Assembly: GCA_021732605.1 (NCBI GenBank)
Contig: JAKFUS010000006.1
Span: forward strand, 1 to 64,000
From: Betaproteobacteria bacterium
GTDB taxonomy: Bacteria; Pseudomonadota; Gammaproteobacteria; Burkholderiales; SG8-41
DNA: 64,000 bases
Reading direction: 5' to 3'
The notes beneath the pieces were generated by a model. That model was not told the origin of the DNA. It saw nothing but the letters and a program-made list of their open reading frames with translations, and ran no database searches. The stretch's first letter is position 1. Each line of letters begins with the position of its first letter. The position numbers and the translations under genes are program-made. This document shows positions 17,153-26,224 of this stretch, one piece after another.

Positions 17153-17737
17153 TCAGGCGAGCACGCCTTCCATCAACTGCTTCCACTGCCGTTGCCAGAA
17201 TTCCGCCGGATCGCGGCGGAATCCGCTTTTTGCGTATTGATGCCAGCGCCCGGCGACAAAACTCATCAGCGCATTGGCCTGCGCCGCGAGATCGACATCT
17301 TCGGCCACTTCTTTCTGTGTCACCGCAAAACGCAGCGCCTGTTTCAGCGCAGCCTCTATGCGGTCGTTGATCTGGTTGATGCGCGCCTGCAGCGCGTCGT
17401 CTTCCGTAACCAGTGCGTCGCCGATCAGCACCCGCGTCATGCCGCGGTTTTTCTGCGCAAAACCGAGCAGCATGGTCATGATCGCCTCGGTCTGACGCAG
17501 GCCACTCTGCTCTTCACTGGTGATCTTGTTGATCAGCGAAAACAGCGTCTGCTCGACGAAATCGATGAGGCCGGCAAACATGTCGGCCTTGCCCTTGAAG
17601 TGGCGGTACAGAGCGGCCTCGGAGACTTCGATGCGCGCCGCGAGTGCCGCAGTGGTGATGCGCTCTGCCGACGGTCCCTCGAGCATTTGCGCCAGGGTCT
17701 GCAGAATCTGTGATTTGCGTTCGCCGCTGCGTGCCAT
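17153..17737 (-). CDS. slmA: Nucleoid occlusion factor SlmA (TetR family)
   Basis: 194 residues, close to the 198 of E. coli SlmA. The N-terminal TetR helix-turn-helix is RITTAALAARIEVSEAALYRHFKGKADMF (residues about 25-55), followed by an all-helical dimerisation domain. SlmA binds specific DNA sites and blocks FtsZ ring assembly over the nucleoid. The ATG at 17735-17737 is preceded by GAGGA at five bases; the open frame extends further upstream but runs antisense-like sequence inside the HAD gene. It starts eight bases past the HAD stop. The argB-HAD-slmA cluster is typical of betaproteobacteria. Confidence 0.85.
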   Translation of the reverse strand: MARSGERKSQILQTLAQMLEGPSAERITTAALAARIEVSEAALYRHFKGKADMFAGLIDFVEQTLFSLINKITSEEQSGLRQTEAIMTMLLGFAQKNRGMTRVLIGDALVTEDDALQARINQINDRIEAALKQALRFAVTQKEVAEDVDLAAQANALMSFVAGRWHQYAKSGFRRDPAEFWQRQWKQLMEGVLA

Positions 17738-17745
17738 GCGTGTCC

Positions 17746-18390
17746 TCAGTACAGTGTTGTTGCGTGATTGGAAATTCCGGCAATGCCGGCGACGCGCACA
17801 TCGACATAAGCCGGCGCCCGCTCCGCCCGCGCCACCCAGACTGTTTTCATGCCCAGTCTTTTTGCGGTGCGCAGGTTTTCCAGCGAATCTTCGACCATGA
17901 TACAGCGCCGCGGCCGCAGGTGATGCGCGCGGCACAAGCGCAGGAAACCGTAGGCATCGGGCTTGGGGCGGAAATGCACGCGCTCGATCGAATACACCGC
18001 TTCAAACAGATCGCTGATGCCGAGCACATCCAGCACCGCTTTCGCGTAATGCACCGGTGCGTTGGAAAACACGAACTTGCGTCCGGGCAGACGGCGCAGG
18101 GCGTGGCGCAGCAGCGGTTCGCCGACGACCATGCGCCGCAAATCCGGAAACTGGTGGGTATGCCACAAAAAATGGCGGGGATCAGTACCATGGTTACGGA
18201 TCAGGCCGAGCAGTGTCGCGCCGTAACGCTGCCAGTAATCACGTCGCAGTTCACCGGCCGCCTGCTCGTCGAGCTGCAGGTGCTGCTGCAGGTAGGCGGT
18301 CATCGCGCGGTTGATATGCGGAAAAATATGCGGCGTCGCATTGTGCAGCGTATTGTCAAGATCGAAGATCCACGCGACATTGCGGGTCAT
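17746..18390 (-). CDS. HAD-family pyrimidine 5'-nucleotidase-like phosphatase
   Basis: 214 residues of HAD subfamily IA. Motif I FDLDNTLHNA (residues 9-18) contains the nucleophile Asp and general acid Asp; motif II is FVFSNAPVHYAK; the motif III Lys lies in FRPKPDAYGF; motif IV is IMVEDSLENL. The FDLDNTL(H/Y)-type motif is characteristic of pyrimidine 5'-nucleotidases, which hydrolyse UMP/CMP-like substrates. Located 13 bases after argB and before slmA. The exact substrate cannot be inferred. Confidence 0.85.
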   Translation of the reverse strand: MTRNVAWIFDLDNTLHNATPHIFPHINRAMTAYLQQHLQLDEQAAGELRRDYWQRYGATLLGLIRNHGTDPRHFLWHTHQFPDLRRMVVGEPLLRHALRRLPGRKFVFSNAPVHYAKAVLDVLGISDLFEAVYSIERVHFRPKPDAYGFLRLCRAHHLRPRRCIMVEDSLENLRTAKRLGMKTVWVARAERAPAYVDVRVAGIAGISNHATTLY

Positions 18391-18403
18391 GCTGCGGCGG
18401 GAG

Positions 18404-19456
<1,053 letters not shown>

Positions 19457-19885
19457 TCAGTTGATGGAGAGGCGCCGGGCGCTAACCGCAGCTTTTTTCG
19501 GCAGCGTCAGCTCCAGCACGCCGTCGGCGTACTTCGCCACCGCCTTGTCTTCATCAACGGCCTGCCCCAGCGTGAACGCGCGGTAGACCTTGCCGTAGTG
19601 GCGCTCGGCGCGCAGCACCCGTTCGCCTTCTTTCACTTCGCGCTCGTTGCGTGTTTCGGCGCTGATTGCGATCTGCTCGGCATCGATGGTGACGTGGATA
19701 TCTTCCTTTTTTACGCCGGGAATCTCGGCATACACCGTGTAGGCATGGTCGTCTTCACGCACATCGACACGGAACGACTGCGCCGTCGGCGGCTCACCTT
19801 CATAGCCCGTCGGGCGCACAAAAAAACCGCGCAGCAATTCATCGAAGGAATCATTCAATGGGGTAAAACGGGTAACATGAAGCAT
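19457..19885 (-). CDS. Hsp20 small heat-shock protein
   Basis: 142 residues with an alpha-crystallin domain (about residues 38-130): SFRVDVREDDHAYTVYAEIPGVKKEDIHVTID, the A-x-x-x-G-V-L-E-L-like motif in YADGVLELTLPKK, and a C-terminal extension VSARRLSIN in place of a classic IxI. It is an ATP-independent holdase. ATG at 19883-19885 with AAGGAG seven bases upstream. A clear sigma-32 promoter lies at 19933-19960 and a terminator follows, so it is a single-gene heat-shock unit. Confidence 0.92.
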   Translation of the reverse strand: MLHVTRFTPLNDSFDELLRGFFVRPTGYEGEPPTAQSFRVDVREDDHAYTVYAEIPGVKKEDIHVTIDAEQIAISAETRNEREVKEGERVLRAERHYGKVYRAFTLGQAVDEDKAVAKYADGVLELTLPKKAAVSARRLSIN

Positions 19886-19932
19886 GGTTAATCTCCTTGA
19901 ATTTGTAATGACGCCCTGCGCCAGTGTTTCAA

Positions 19933-19960
19933 ATATGGGTGCCGCCGGAATCATTTCAAG
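19933..19960 (-). promoter_or_regulatory. Sigma-32 (RpoH) heat-shock promoter of hsp20
   Basis: On the minus strand CTTGAAA (19954-19960) and ACCCATAT (19933-19940) are separated by 13 bases. The RpoH consensus is CTTGAAA, 11-16 bases, then CCCCATnT; the -35 is perfect and the -10 differs at one base. The predicted start near 19925 gives a leader of about 40 bases before the hsp20 ATG. Confidence 0.82.
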
Positions 19961-20029
19961 AGCCGCCGGCCGGATCCGGCACAAGATCCTGAAAATTGTA
20001 ATAAGTAATTGTTTTTAAAGGATTTTTAG

Positions 20030-20617
20030 TTGCTGGCAGAAAATAGCAGCAGCACAGCGCATCCCGCCGCCATCGAGCGCGAGCGCGCCTATCTGCTGCG
20101 TTACGCGCGGCTGCAATTGCGCAATCCGGCTCAGGCCGAGGATGCCGTGCAGGAAACGCTGCTTGCCGCCCTCGAAGGTGCCGCACGGTTTTCCGGAAAA
20201 TCATCGCTGCGCACCTGGCTCACCGGCATCCTTAAACACAAAATCATCGACCATCTGCGCCGCGCCGGGCGCGAACAACCGCTGACCGGCATTGATGATG
20301 ACCGCTCTGAGGCCGAAGCCGTGGACGCGCTGTTTGCCCGAGACTGCCACTGGCGGGAATTCCCGGCACAGTGGGGCAACCCGGATGCAGCGCTGGAAGA
20401 CAGCCGCTTTTGGGCCGCTTTCGAACTGTGCGCCCAGCGCCTGCCGGCACGCACCGCGCGCGTATTCATGATGCGTGAAATCATGGACATGACGACGGAG
20501 GAGATCTGTAAGGAACTCGATATCACCGCGACGAACTGCTGGGTCATGCTGCATCGCGCTCGCCTGACCCTGCGTGAATGTCTCGAACTGCAGTGGTTCG
20601 GAAAGTCCGAAAAATGA
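20030..20617 (+). CDS. ECF-type RNA polymerase sigma factor
   Basis: 195 residues of the sigma-70 ECF group. Region 2 is visible as YLLRYARLQLRNPAQAEDAVQETLLAAL through FSGKSSLRTWLTGILKHKIIDHLRR (residues about 20-80), and region 4 as LPARTARVFMMREIMDMTTEEICKELDITATNCWVMLHRARLTLRECLE. The TTG start at 20030 has AAAGGA about eight bases upstream. Its TGA overlaps the ATG of a small zinc-binding protein, the usual arrangement for an ECF sigma and its anti-sigma factor. The regulon and the inducing signal are unknown. It is divergent from hsp20, with 144 bases between start codons; the A+T-rich stretch TAAGTAATTGTTTTTAA lies just upstream. Confidence 0.92.
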   Translation: MLAENSSSTAHPAAIERERAYLLRYARLQLRNPAQAEDAVQETLLAALEGAARFSGKSSLRTWLTGILKHKIIDHLRRAGREQPLTGIDDDRSEAEAVDALFARDCHWREFPAQWGNPDAALEDSRFWAAFELCAQRLPARTARVFMMREIMDMTTEEICKELDITATNCWVMLHRARLTLRECLELQWFGKSEK

Positions 20618-20793
20618 TCCCGACTTGCAAACACACCGCTGAACTGCTGTCACAGAGCCAGGACCGGTCGCTGTCGCTGCCGGAAAAAACCCGCCTGCAC
20701 CTGCACCTGCTGCTGTGCGTTGGCTGCCGCAATTTCAACCGGCAACTCGAGTTCATGCGCGCGGCCCTGCGCCGCTACCGCGATCGCGACTGA
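20614..20793 (+). CDS. Zinc-finger anti-sigma-like protein
   Basis: 59 residues. Sequence CKHTAELLSQSQDR...LHLHLLLCVGCRNF contains the H-x3-C-x2-C motif (HLLLCVGC) and an upstream Cys/His pair typical of zf-HC2 / ZAS anti-sigma domains, which bind the cognate ECF sigma and release it on redox or zinc signals. There is no transmembrane segment, so it is a short soluble form. The ATG at 20614 overlaps the sigma-factor stop by four bases (ATGA), indicating translational coupling. Confidence 0.82.
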   Translation: MIPTCKHTAELLSQSQDRSLSLPEKTRLHLHLLLCVGCRNFNRQLEFMRAALRRYRDRD

Positions 20794-20920
20794 CCACGGC
20801 GGCGGAACCTCGCTGCAGGCGCCCGGTCTGCACTCATGTGCCCAAATCGGTGTCCACATCGGTCCCGATCGCACCGGCGCGTATTCACACCCTCGCTCCG
20901 GAACCGCAACCCCGCACGGT

Positions 20921-20926
20921 TATAAT
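20921..20926 (+). promoter_or_regulatory. Candidate -10 element of dacA
   Basis: TATAAT, a perfect sigma-70 -10 hexamer, 17 bases before the dacA ATG. No convincing -35 is seen at the proper distance. The short gap means a leader of only about 10 bases. Confidence 0.4.
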
Positions 20927-20942
20927 CAGGCTTTTTCCGCAC

Positions 20943-22097
20943 ATGAAACTTTTTTCGTCAAATTTCTTCCCCACTCTCGCTGTCTGCGCATTCACCGGCT
21001 GCCTGCTGCCACTGACCGCATCGGCACAGCTCGCGCCACCCTCCCCTGCTCTCGAAGCCCGCGCCTGGCTGCTGCTGGATGTCAACAGCGGACAGGTGCT
21101 GGCGAGCCAGAATGCCGATAATCGTTTTGAACCGGCATCGCTGACCAAGCTGATGACGGCGTACCTGGCCTTCAGCGCGCTGAAACAGAAATCGCTGAAA
21201 CCTGATCAGGTGGTTCCGGTATCAACCCGGGCTTGGAAGGCTGAAGGTTCGCGGATGTTCATCGAGCCGAACAAACCGGTCACCGTTGACGAGCTGCTCC
21301 GCGGCATGATCATCCAGTCCGGCAACGACGCCAGCATCGCACTGGCCGAGGCCATCGGCGGCAATGAGGAGGTTTTCGCGCAGATGATGAACCGCGAAGC
21401 CAAACGCCTCGGCCTCGCCAACACCAATTTCACCAACGCCACCGGTCTGCCCAATCCGCAGCTCTATTCGACGGCACAGGATCTTTCGCAACTGGTTGTC
21501 GCGTTGATCCGCGATTTTCCCGAACACTATCCGCTGTATTCGCAGAAGGAATACCGCTACAACAACATCACCCAGTCCAACCGCAATCGCCTGCTGTGGC
21601 TGGATCCGGCGGTCGATGGCGTCAAAACCGGCTACACCGAAAACGCCGGTTATTGCCTGATCACCTCGGCGCGGCGCGGCGAACGGCGGCTGATCTCGGT
21701 GGTGCTGGGCACGGCTTCCGAATCGGCGCGCGCCACCGAAAGCCAGAAACTGCTGAACTGGGGCTTTCAGTTCTACGACAGCGTGCGCATGTACACGCGC
21801 AACCAGCCGGTGACCCAGCTGCGCGTTTGGAAAGGCGCATCGGACATGGTGAAGGCCGGTTTCACCAGCGATCTTTATGTCGCGCTGCCCAAAGGCCAGG
21901 GCGATAAAATCAAAGCCACGGTGGAAAGCCTGCAGCCTCTGCTCGCGCCCGTCAGTCCCGGTCAGCGCGTCGCCACGCTGAAACTGGAAATCGACGGCAA
22001 ACTCTTCCGCGAACTGCCGGTGGTCGCGCTGGAACCGGTGCCGGTAGCCGGCATTTTCGGCCGCGCCTGGGACACGCTGCGGCTGCTGTTCAAATAG
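20943..22097 (+). CDS. dacA: D-alanyl-D-alanine carboxypeptidase (PBP5/6 type)
   Basis: 384 residues. Signal peptide MKLFSSNFFPTLAVCAFTGCLLPLTASAQ. The penicillin-binding motifs of peptidase family S11 are SLTK (catalytic Ser, in EPASLTKLMTAYLAF), SGN (IQSGNDASIALAEAI) and KTG (VDGVKTGYTENAGYCL). A PBP5 C-terminal beta domain and an amphipathic terminal helix (GIFGRAWDTLRLLFK) that attaches to the inner membrane follow. It trims the pentapeptide in murein. It heads the string dacA-dat-ybeD, which is conserved in many proteobacteria upstream of lipBA. Confidence 0.94.
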   Translation: MKLFSSNFFPTLAVCAFTGCLLPLTASAQLAPPSPALEARAWLLLDVNSGQVLASQNADNRFEPASLTKLMTAYLAFSALKQKSLKPDQVVPVSTRAWKAEGSRMFIEPNKPVTVDELLRGMIIQSGNDASIALAEAIGGNEEVFAQMMNREAKRLGLANTNFTNATGLPNPQLYSTAQDLSQLVVALIRDFPEHYPLYSQKEYRYNNITQSNRNRLLWLDPAVDGVKTGYTENAGYCLITSARRGERRLISVVLGTASESARATESQKLLNWGFQFYDSVRMYTRNQPVTQLRVWKGASDMVKAGFTSDLYVALPKGQGDKIKATVESLQPLLAPVSPGQRVATLKLEIDGKLFRELPVVALEPVPVAGIFGRAWDTLRLLFK

Positions 22098-22145
22098 GCA
22101 CTTTGGCTTAAACTTTCATATCCAGTCTTTTCACGGCGCCACACC

Positions 22146-23006
22146 ATGAGCGACATCGTTTACCTGAACGGCGATTTCCTGCCGATCGAAAAAGCATACA
22201 TACCCGTGCTCGACCGCGGCTTCATTTTCGGGGATGGCATTTATGAAGTGATCCCTGCGTATTCGAAACATCCCTTCCGCCTCGCCGAACACCTGCGCCG
22301 GCTGCAGAACAGCCTGGATAAGGTGCAGATCACCAATCCGCACAGCGATGCCGAATGGGGCCGCCTGACAGGCGAAATTCTCGAGCGCAACCCCGGCAAT
22401 GACCAGTCTGTTTACCTGCAGGTCACGCGCGGCGTCGCCAAACGCGACCACGCGTTTCCGAAAGGCATCAAACCCACGGTGTTCATGATGAGCACGCCGC
22501 TGGTGACGCCCGCCCCCGCGCTGGTCGAATCCGGCGTCGCCTGTATCACCGCGCAGGATTACCGCTGGCTCAACTGCGACATTAAATCAACTTCACTGCT
22601 TGGCAACTGCATGCTGCGCCAGCGCTCGGCGGAAGCCGGCGCCGCCGAAACCATCTTGTTCCGCGACGGCCAGCTGACCGAAGCCTCATCCAGCAACGTG
22701 TTCATCGTCCGGGACGGCGTGGTGCTGGCGCCGCCGAAGGATCACCTGGTGCTGCCGGGCATTACCTACGACGTGGTGATCGAAATCGCCCGCGCGCGGG
22801 AATTCGAGATTGAGATACGGCCGGTCAGCGAAGCCGAAGTGCGTAGCGCCGACGAAATCTGGGTCACGTCATCGACCAAGGAAGTGCTGGCGGTAACGAC
22901 ACTGGACGGCCAACCCGTCGGCGATGGCAAACCGGGACTGCTGTTCCAGCGCATGCACGCGCTGTATCAGGCCTTCAAACAAGACCGCATGAGAACGGCG
23001 GCGTGA
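22146..23006 (+). CDS. dat: D-amino-acid aminotransferase
   Basis: 286 residues of PLP fold type IV. The catalytic Lys is in NCDIKSTSLLGNCMLRQ (about residue 148), and the PLP phosphate-binding region is TEASSSNVFIVRDG and LPGITYDVVIEIAR. The N-terminal VYLNGDFLPIEKAYIPVLDRGFIFGDGIYEV is characteristic of D-amino-acid transaminases rather than IlvE. It makes or recycles D-alanine/D-glutamate for peptidoglycan, in keeping with the neighbouring dacA. Its TGA overlaps the GTG start of ybeD. Confidence 0.9.
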   Translation: MSDIVYLNGDFLPIEKAYIPVLDRGFIFGDGIYEVIPAYSKHPFRLAEHLRRLQNSLDKVQITNPHSDAEWGRLTGEILERNPGNDQSVYLQVTRGVAKRDHAFPKGIKPTVFMMSTPLVTPAPALVESGVACITAQDYRWLNCDIKSTSLLGNCMLRQRSAEAGAAETILFRDGQLTEASSSNVFIVRDGVVLAPPKDHLVLPGITYDVVIEIARAREFEIEIRPVSEAEVRSADEIWVTSSTKEVLAVTTLDGQPVGDGKPGLLFQRMHALYQAFKQDRMRTAA

Positions 23007-23290
23007 CCACGGAAGCACCTCCCGGCGGCACTGAACCGTCGCTGATCGAATATCCCAGCGACTTTCCGCTGAAAATCCTCGGCCACACCCGGCCCGGGTT
23101 CGCGCAGGCCGTGCTAGAGGTGGTAAAGCGCCACGCGCCCGACTTTGTCGACACCACGCTGGAAATGAGAAGCAGCAAGAAGGGCAAATATCTCAGCGTG
23201 ACCTGCGTGATCCGCGCCACCTCGCGCGAACAACTGGATGCGCTGTATCAGGAATTGTGCGACCTGCCGCAGGTCGTCATGGTGTTGTAG
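23003..23290 (+). CDS. ybeD: DUF493 family protein YbeD
   Basis: 95 residues. Small ACT-like fold protein of the UPF0250/DUF493 family: FPLKILGHTRPGFAQAVLEVVKRHAPDF, then the conserved RSSKKGKYLSVTCVIRATSREQLDALYQEL. In E. coli ybeD lies between dacA and lipB and its function is unclear. GTG start at 23003 overlaps the dat stop. Its last 43 bases overlap the 3' end of the opposite-strand membrane protein gene, so the two transcripts would be complementary there. Confidence 0.9.
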   Translation: MTTEAPPGGTEPSLIEYPSDFPLKILGHTRPGFAQAVLEVVKRHAPDFVDTTLEMRSSKKGKYLSVTCVIRATSREQLDALYQELCDLPQVVMVL

Positions 23291-23913
23291 TTTTTCAGTT
23301 GCCGATCATGCCAGCGGCTCAGCGTCAGCAGCGCGAGGGTCGCCCCGGTCAGTGCCATGAACATGTCCCACTGCGTGTCCCACACGTCGCCCTGCGTGCC
23401 GAGGAAGTCGTCAGCACCCGCGCCCATCGCCACTGCTGCCCACCACTCGATCAGCTCATAGAAGGCACTGATCGCCAGCGCCACGCTGATCACCAGGAAA
23501 TTAAGGATTTTCCGGCCTTCGATACGGAACACCCGCAGCAATAGTTCGCGCGCCACCAGCGCCGGCACAAAACCCTGCGCAAAATGGCCAAGCCGATCGT
23601 AGGGATTACGCTCGAAGCCGAGCAACTCCTGCAGCCAGAAACCGAGGGGCACCCGCGCGTAGGTGTACGCACCGCCATAAATCAGGATCAGGCCGTGAAT
23701 CGCGATCAACCCATAAACCAGCGCAGTCAGCGGCAGGCGGTTGCGCGTCGCGATCAACACCGGTGCTGCGATCAGCACCGGCAGCACTTCCATGAACCAG
23801 GTCGGGCGGTCGTAGGGTGCGATGCCCGACGCGATCAGTGCCATCACCCAGATCGCAGCAATGACCCGAAGTGCGCGGTCGGTCTGGATCAAAGTCGCCG
23901 CGGGATGAACCAT
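23248..23913 (-). CDS. DUF2238 membrane protein (YjdF-like)
   Basis: 221 residues with five or six transmembrane segments (for example VIAAIWVMALIASGIAPY, VLPVLIAAPVLIAT, LTALVYGLIAIHGLILIYGG). The motif NPYDRLGHFAQGFVPALVARELL near residue 105, followed by AISAFYELIEWWAAVAMGAGADDFLGTQGDVWDTQWDM, is characteristic of DUF2238. Function unknown. It lies antisense between ybeD and lipB, breaking a normally contiguous series, and overlaps the end of ybeD by 43 bases. Its start directly follows the stop of the secreted unknown protein, so these two form a minus-strand pair. Confidence 0.85.
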   Translation of the reverse strand: MVHPAATLIQTDRALRVIAAIWVMALIASGIAPYDRPTWFMEVLPVLIAAPVLIATRNRLPLTALVYGLIAIHGLILIYGGAYTYARVPLGFWLQELLGFERNPYDRLGHFAQGFVPALVARELLLRVFRIEGRKILNFLVISVALAISAFYELIEWWAAVAMGAGADDFLGTQGDVWDTQWDMFMALTGATLALLTLSRWHDRQLKNYNTMTTCGRSHNS

Positions 23914-24438
23914 TTATTGCGGCAGCTTGCGCTTGCGCAGTTCGCGCAACTCTGCGGCGTATTCCTTGTTGAAATCGGAACCCGAGCCAGTCAGGTAATT
24001 GCGGAAATCGCCGCAGAACAGTTCCATGCCGTCGCGCGGCTGCGCGAGGATCTGCTCGCGATTGTCAGTGCGGTATTCAAGAATCGACCCCTCGTACTTG
24101 CCGACGTTACGCATATATTCTTTTTCGTCTTTCGACGCACCGCGGATCATCAAAGTCAGCCGCGCGTCGAGTTCATTCAGCAGTCCCTTGTGGCGGGCCT
24201 GCCATGTGGCATAGGCTTTTTCAGTAGCCTTCACCTGCGCCGGCAGCGCCTGGTCACAGGCCTCGCGCAGGGCCAGCAGGCGCTGGTGCGCAAAATAGAT
24301 TTTGCTCAGGTTGGCGCCGTAATCTCCGGCTTTTTCCGCTGCTGCGGCCGACAATACAACCATCAACCCTGCGCACAACAGTGCCTTATTCAGCGTTTTG
24401 CCCAACGCTTTACACATAACATCGACGCGCACCGTCAT
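23914..24438 (-). CDS. Secreted protein of unknown function
   Basis: 174 residues. The N-terminus (ALGKTLNKALLCAGLMVVLSAAAAEK) is a signal peptide, so a periplasmic location is expected. The mature part is helical and charged (LSKIYFAHQRLLALREACDQALPAQVKATEKAYATWQARHKGLL), with two cysteines. Not recognised; some spacing resembles small periplasmic proteins seen beside DUF2238 genes, but that is only an impression. It ends exactly where the DUF2238 gene begins, indicating one transcript. Start could be at residue 1 or at Met8. Confidence 0.7.
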   Translation of the reverse strand: MTVRVDVMCKALGKTLNKALLCAGLMVVLSAAAAEKAGDYGANLSKIYFAHQRLLALREACDQALPAQVKATEKAYATWQARHKGLLNELDARLTLMIRGASKDEKEYMRNVGKYEGSILEYRTDNREQILAQPRDGMELFCGDFRNYLTGSGSDFNKEYAAELRELRKRKLPQ

Positions 24439-24452
24439 CTCCTTGATCGCTC

Positions 24453-24458
24453 TATAAT
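24453..24458 (+). promoter_or_regulatory. Candidate -10 element of lipB
   Basis: TATAAT, a perfect -10 hexamer, 33 bases before the GTG of lipB, in the divergent gap with the secreted unknown gene. No good -35 is seen. It suggests that lipBA has its own promoter here because the dacA-ybeD string is interrupted. Confidence 0.4.
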
Positions 24459-24490
24459 GCGACCTGATTATCCATCATTCTACGGGTGCA

Positions 24491-25177
24491 GTGCCCGCCC
24501 ACAGGGTTGACCTGGTGTCCCGACTCGCCACAACACCATTTTCCGCAACTCCGGCTTTGATTGCCGCCGACCCGCTGGTCGTGCGCCATCCCGGACTGGT
24601 GCCGTACGTACCAACCTGGGAACAGATGCGCGATTTCACGCTGGCGCGCACCGATCAAACCCCCGATGAACTGTGGCTGCTCGAACATCCTCCCGTCTAC
24701 ACCGTCGGCATCGCCGGCAAAACCGAACACTGGCCGCGCGTCGACAACGGCATCCCGGTGGTGCGTGTCGATCGCGGCGGACAAATCACCTATCACGGTC
24801 CGGGGCAATGGGTGGCCTACCTGCTGCTCGACATGCGCCGCCGCGGGCTGACCATCCGGCCGCTGGTGCGGCACATGGAACAGGCCGTGATCAATCTGCT
24901 CGCCGATTACGGCGTTGCGGCGCAAGGCCGCAGCGATGCGCCCGGGGTTTATGTCAGCGCCGCCAAAATCGCCGCGCTGGGACTGCGCGTCAAAAACGGC
25001 TGCTGTTACCACGGCCTCGCGCTGAACGTCGATGTCGACCTCGAGCCTTTCCATGCCATCAATCCCTGCGGTTATGCCGGTCTCGAAATCACCAGCACAC
25101 AACGCCTGGGCATCACTGAAACCAAAGAACAAATCGGCGACCGCCTGATCCGGCACATCAAAAGTATATTGCAATGA
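24491..25177 (+). CDS. lipB: Octanoyl-[acyl carrier protein]:protein N-octanoyltransferase
   Basis: 228 residues. LipB moves octanoate from ACP to lipoyl domains, the first step of lipoate synthesis. Motifs: DELWLLEHPPVYTVGIAG, RGGQITYHGPGQWVAYLL, catalytic Lys in SAAKIAALGLRVKNGCCYHG and catalytic Cys in FHAINPCGYAGLEITS. GTG start at 24491; about 20 residues precede the conserved domain, so a later start cannot be excluded. lipA follows after about 50 bases. Its product serves lipoyl enzymes such as the lipoyl-domain-bearing LpdA encoded at 53.6 kb. Confidence 0.93.
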   Translation: MPAHRVDLVSRLATTPFSATPALIAADPLVVRHPGLVPYVPTWEQMRDFTLARTDQTPDELWLLEHPPVYTVGIAGKTEHWPRVDNGIPVVRVDRGGQITYHGPGQWVAYLLLDMRRRGLTIRPLVRHMEQAVINLLADYGVAAQGRSDAPGVYVSAAKIAALGLRVKNGCCYHGLALNVDVDLEPFHAINPCGYAGLEITSTQRLGITETKEQIGDRLIRHIKSILQ

Positions 25178-25232
25178 ACCCCATGAATAATGACAGCTAC
25201 ATGCCTCTGCTCATTTGGCAAATTCGGCTGTC

Positions 25233-26195
25233 ATGTTTTTGGAAAACATCGACAACGCAATGAACATCGACGAGAAACAAAAAGGCCACGCCAAGACCGC
25301 GCGCATCCCGATCAAGATCGTGCCAGTCACGCCACTGAAAAAGCCGGACTGGATCCGCGTGCGGCTCGGTAACAGCGAGCGCTTCCAGGAAATCAAGCAG
25401 ATCCTGCGCGAACAAAAGCTGCACACCGTATGCGAAGAAGCCTCGTGCCCGAACATCGGCGAATGTTTCGGCAAGGGCACCGCGACCTTCATGATCCTCG
25501 GCGACCTGTGCACGCGACGCTGCCCGTTCTGCGACGTTGCCCATGGCCGGCCGAAACCGCCGGACGCTGATGAGCCGCGGCACCTCGCTGAAACCATCGC
25601 CGCGCTGAAACTCAAATACGTGGTCATCACCAGCGTCGACCGCGACGACCTGCGCGACGGCGGCGCCCAGCATTTCAGGGATTGCATCCGCGCCGTGCGC
25701 GAGCTGTCGCCCCAGACCCGCATCGAAATTCTGGTGCCGGACTTCCGCGGCCGCCTAGACGTTGCATTGGACATCCTGTCGGCCTGCCCGCCGGATGTGA
25801 TGAACCACAATCTCGAAACTGTGCCGCGACTCTACAAGCAGGCGCGGCCCGGCTCCGATTACGCGCATTCGCTGAAACTGCTGAAAAACTTCAAGGCGCG
25901 CTTCCCGCATATCCCGGCCAAGTCCGGACTGATGGTCGGACTGGGCGAGACCGACGAAGAAATACTTGAAGTCATGCGCGACCTGCGCGCGCACAACGTC
26001 GACATGCTGACCATCGGCCAGTACCTGCAGCCGTCGGCGCACCATCTGCCGGTGCTGCGTTACGTCGAACCGTCGATCTTTGACATGTATGCCGCGGAAG
26101 CCGAGCGCATGGGTTTCAACCATGCCGCCAGCGGGCCGCTGGTGCGCTCGTCTTACCATGCCGACCAGCAGGCGCACGACGCCGGCGTGGTCTGA
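25233..26195 (+). CDS. lipA: Lipoyl synthase
   Basis: About 320 residues. A radical-SAM enzyme that inserts two sulphurs into octanoyl groups. The auxiliary cluster cysteines are in [16 protein letters not shown], the SAM cluster motif is [10 protein letters not shown] (CxxxCxxC), and the C-terminal cluster-ligating Ser is in [11 protein letters not shown]. Start choice is uncertain: ATG at 25233, ATG at 25260 (MNIDEKQKG) or an upstream TTG. All lie before the conserved domain. Ends at a palindrome shared with the convergent TlpA-like gene. Confidence 0.95.
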   Translation: MFLENIDNAMNIDEKQKGHAKTARIPIKIVPVTPLKKPDWIRVRLGNSERFQEIKQILREQKLHTVCEEASCPNIGECFGKGTATFMILGDLCTRRCPFCDVAHGRPKPPDADEPRHLAETIAALKLKYVVITSVDRDDLRDGGAQHFRDCIRAVRELSPQTRIEILVPDFRGRLDVALDILSACPPDVMNHNLETVPRLYKQARPGSDYAHSLKLLKNFKARFPHIPAKSGLMVGLGETDEEILEVMRDLRAHNVDMLTIGQYLQPSAHHLPVLRYVEPSIFDMYAAEAERMGFNHAASGPLVRSSYHADQQAHDAGVV

Positions 26196-26202
26196 TCGTA
26201 GC

Positions 26203-26224
26203 TAGGGCCTGTTAACAGGCCCTA
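26203..26224. terminator. Bidirectional hairpin between lipA and the TlpA-like gene
   Basis: TAGGGCCTG (26203-26211) and CAGGCCCTA (26216-26224) form a perfect 9-bp stem with a TTAA loop, in the 26-base gap between two convergent genes; it includes the TAG stop of the minus-strand gene. There is no T-run, so termination is inferred only. Confidence 0.5.
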
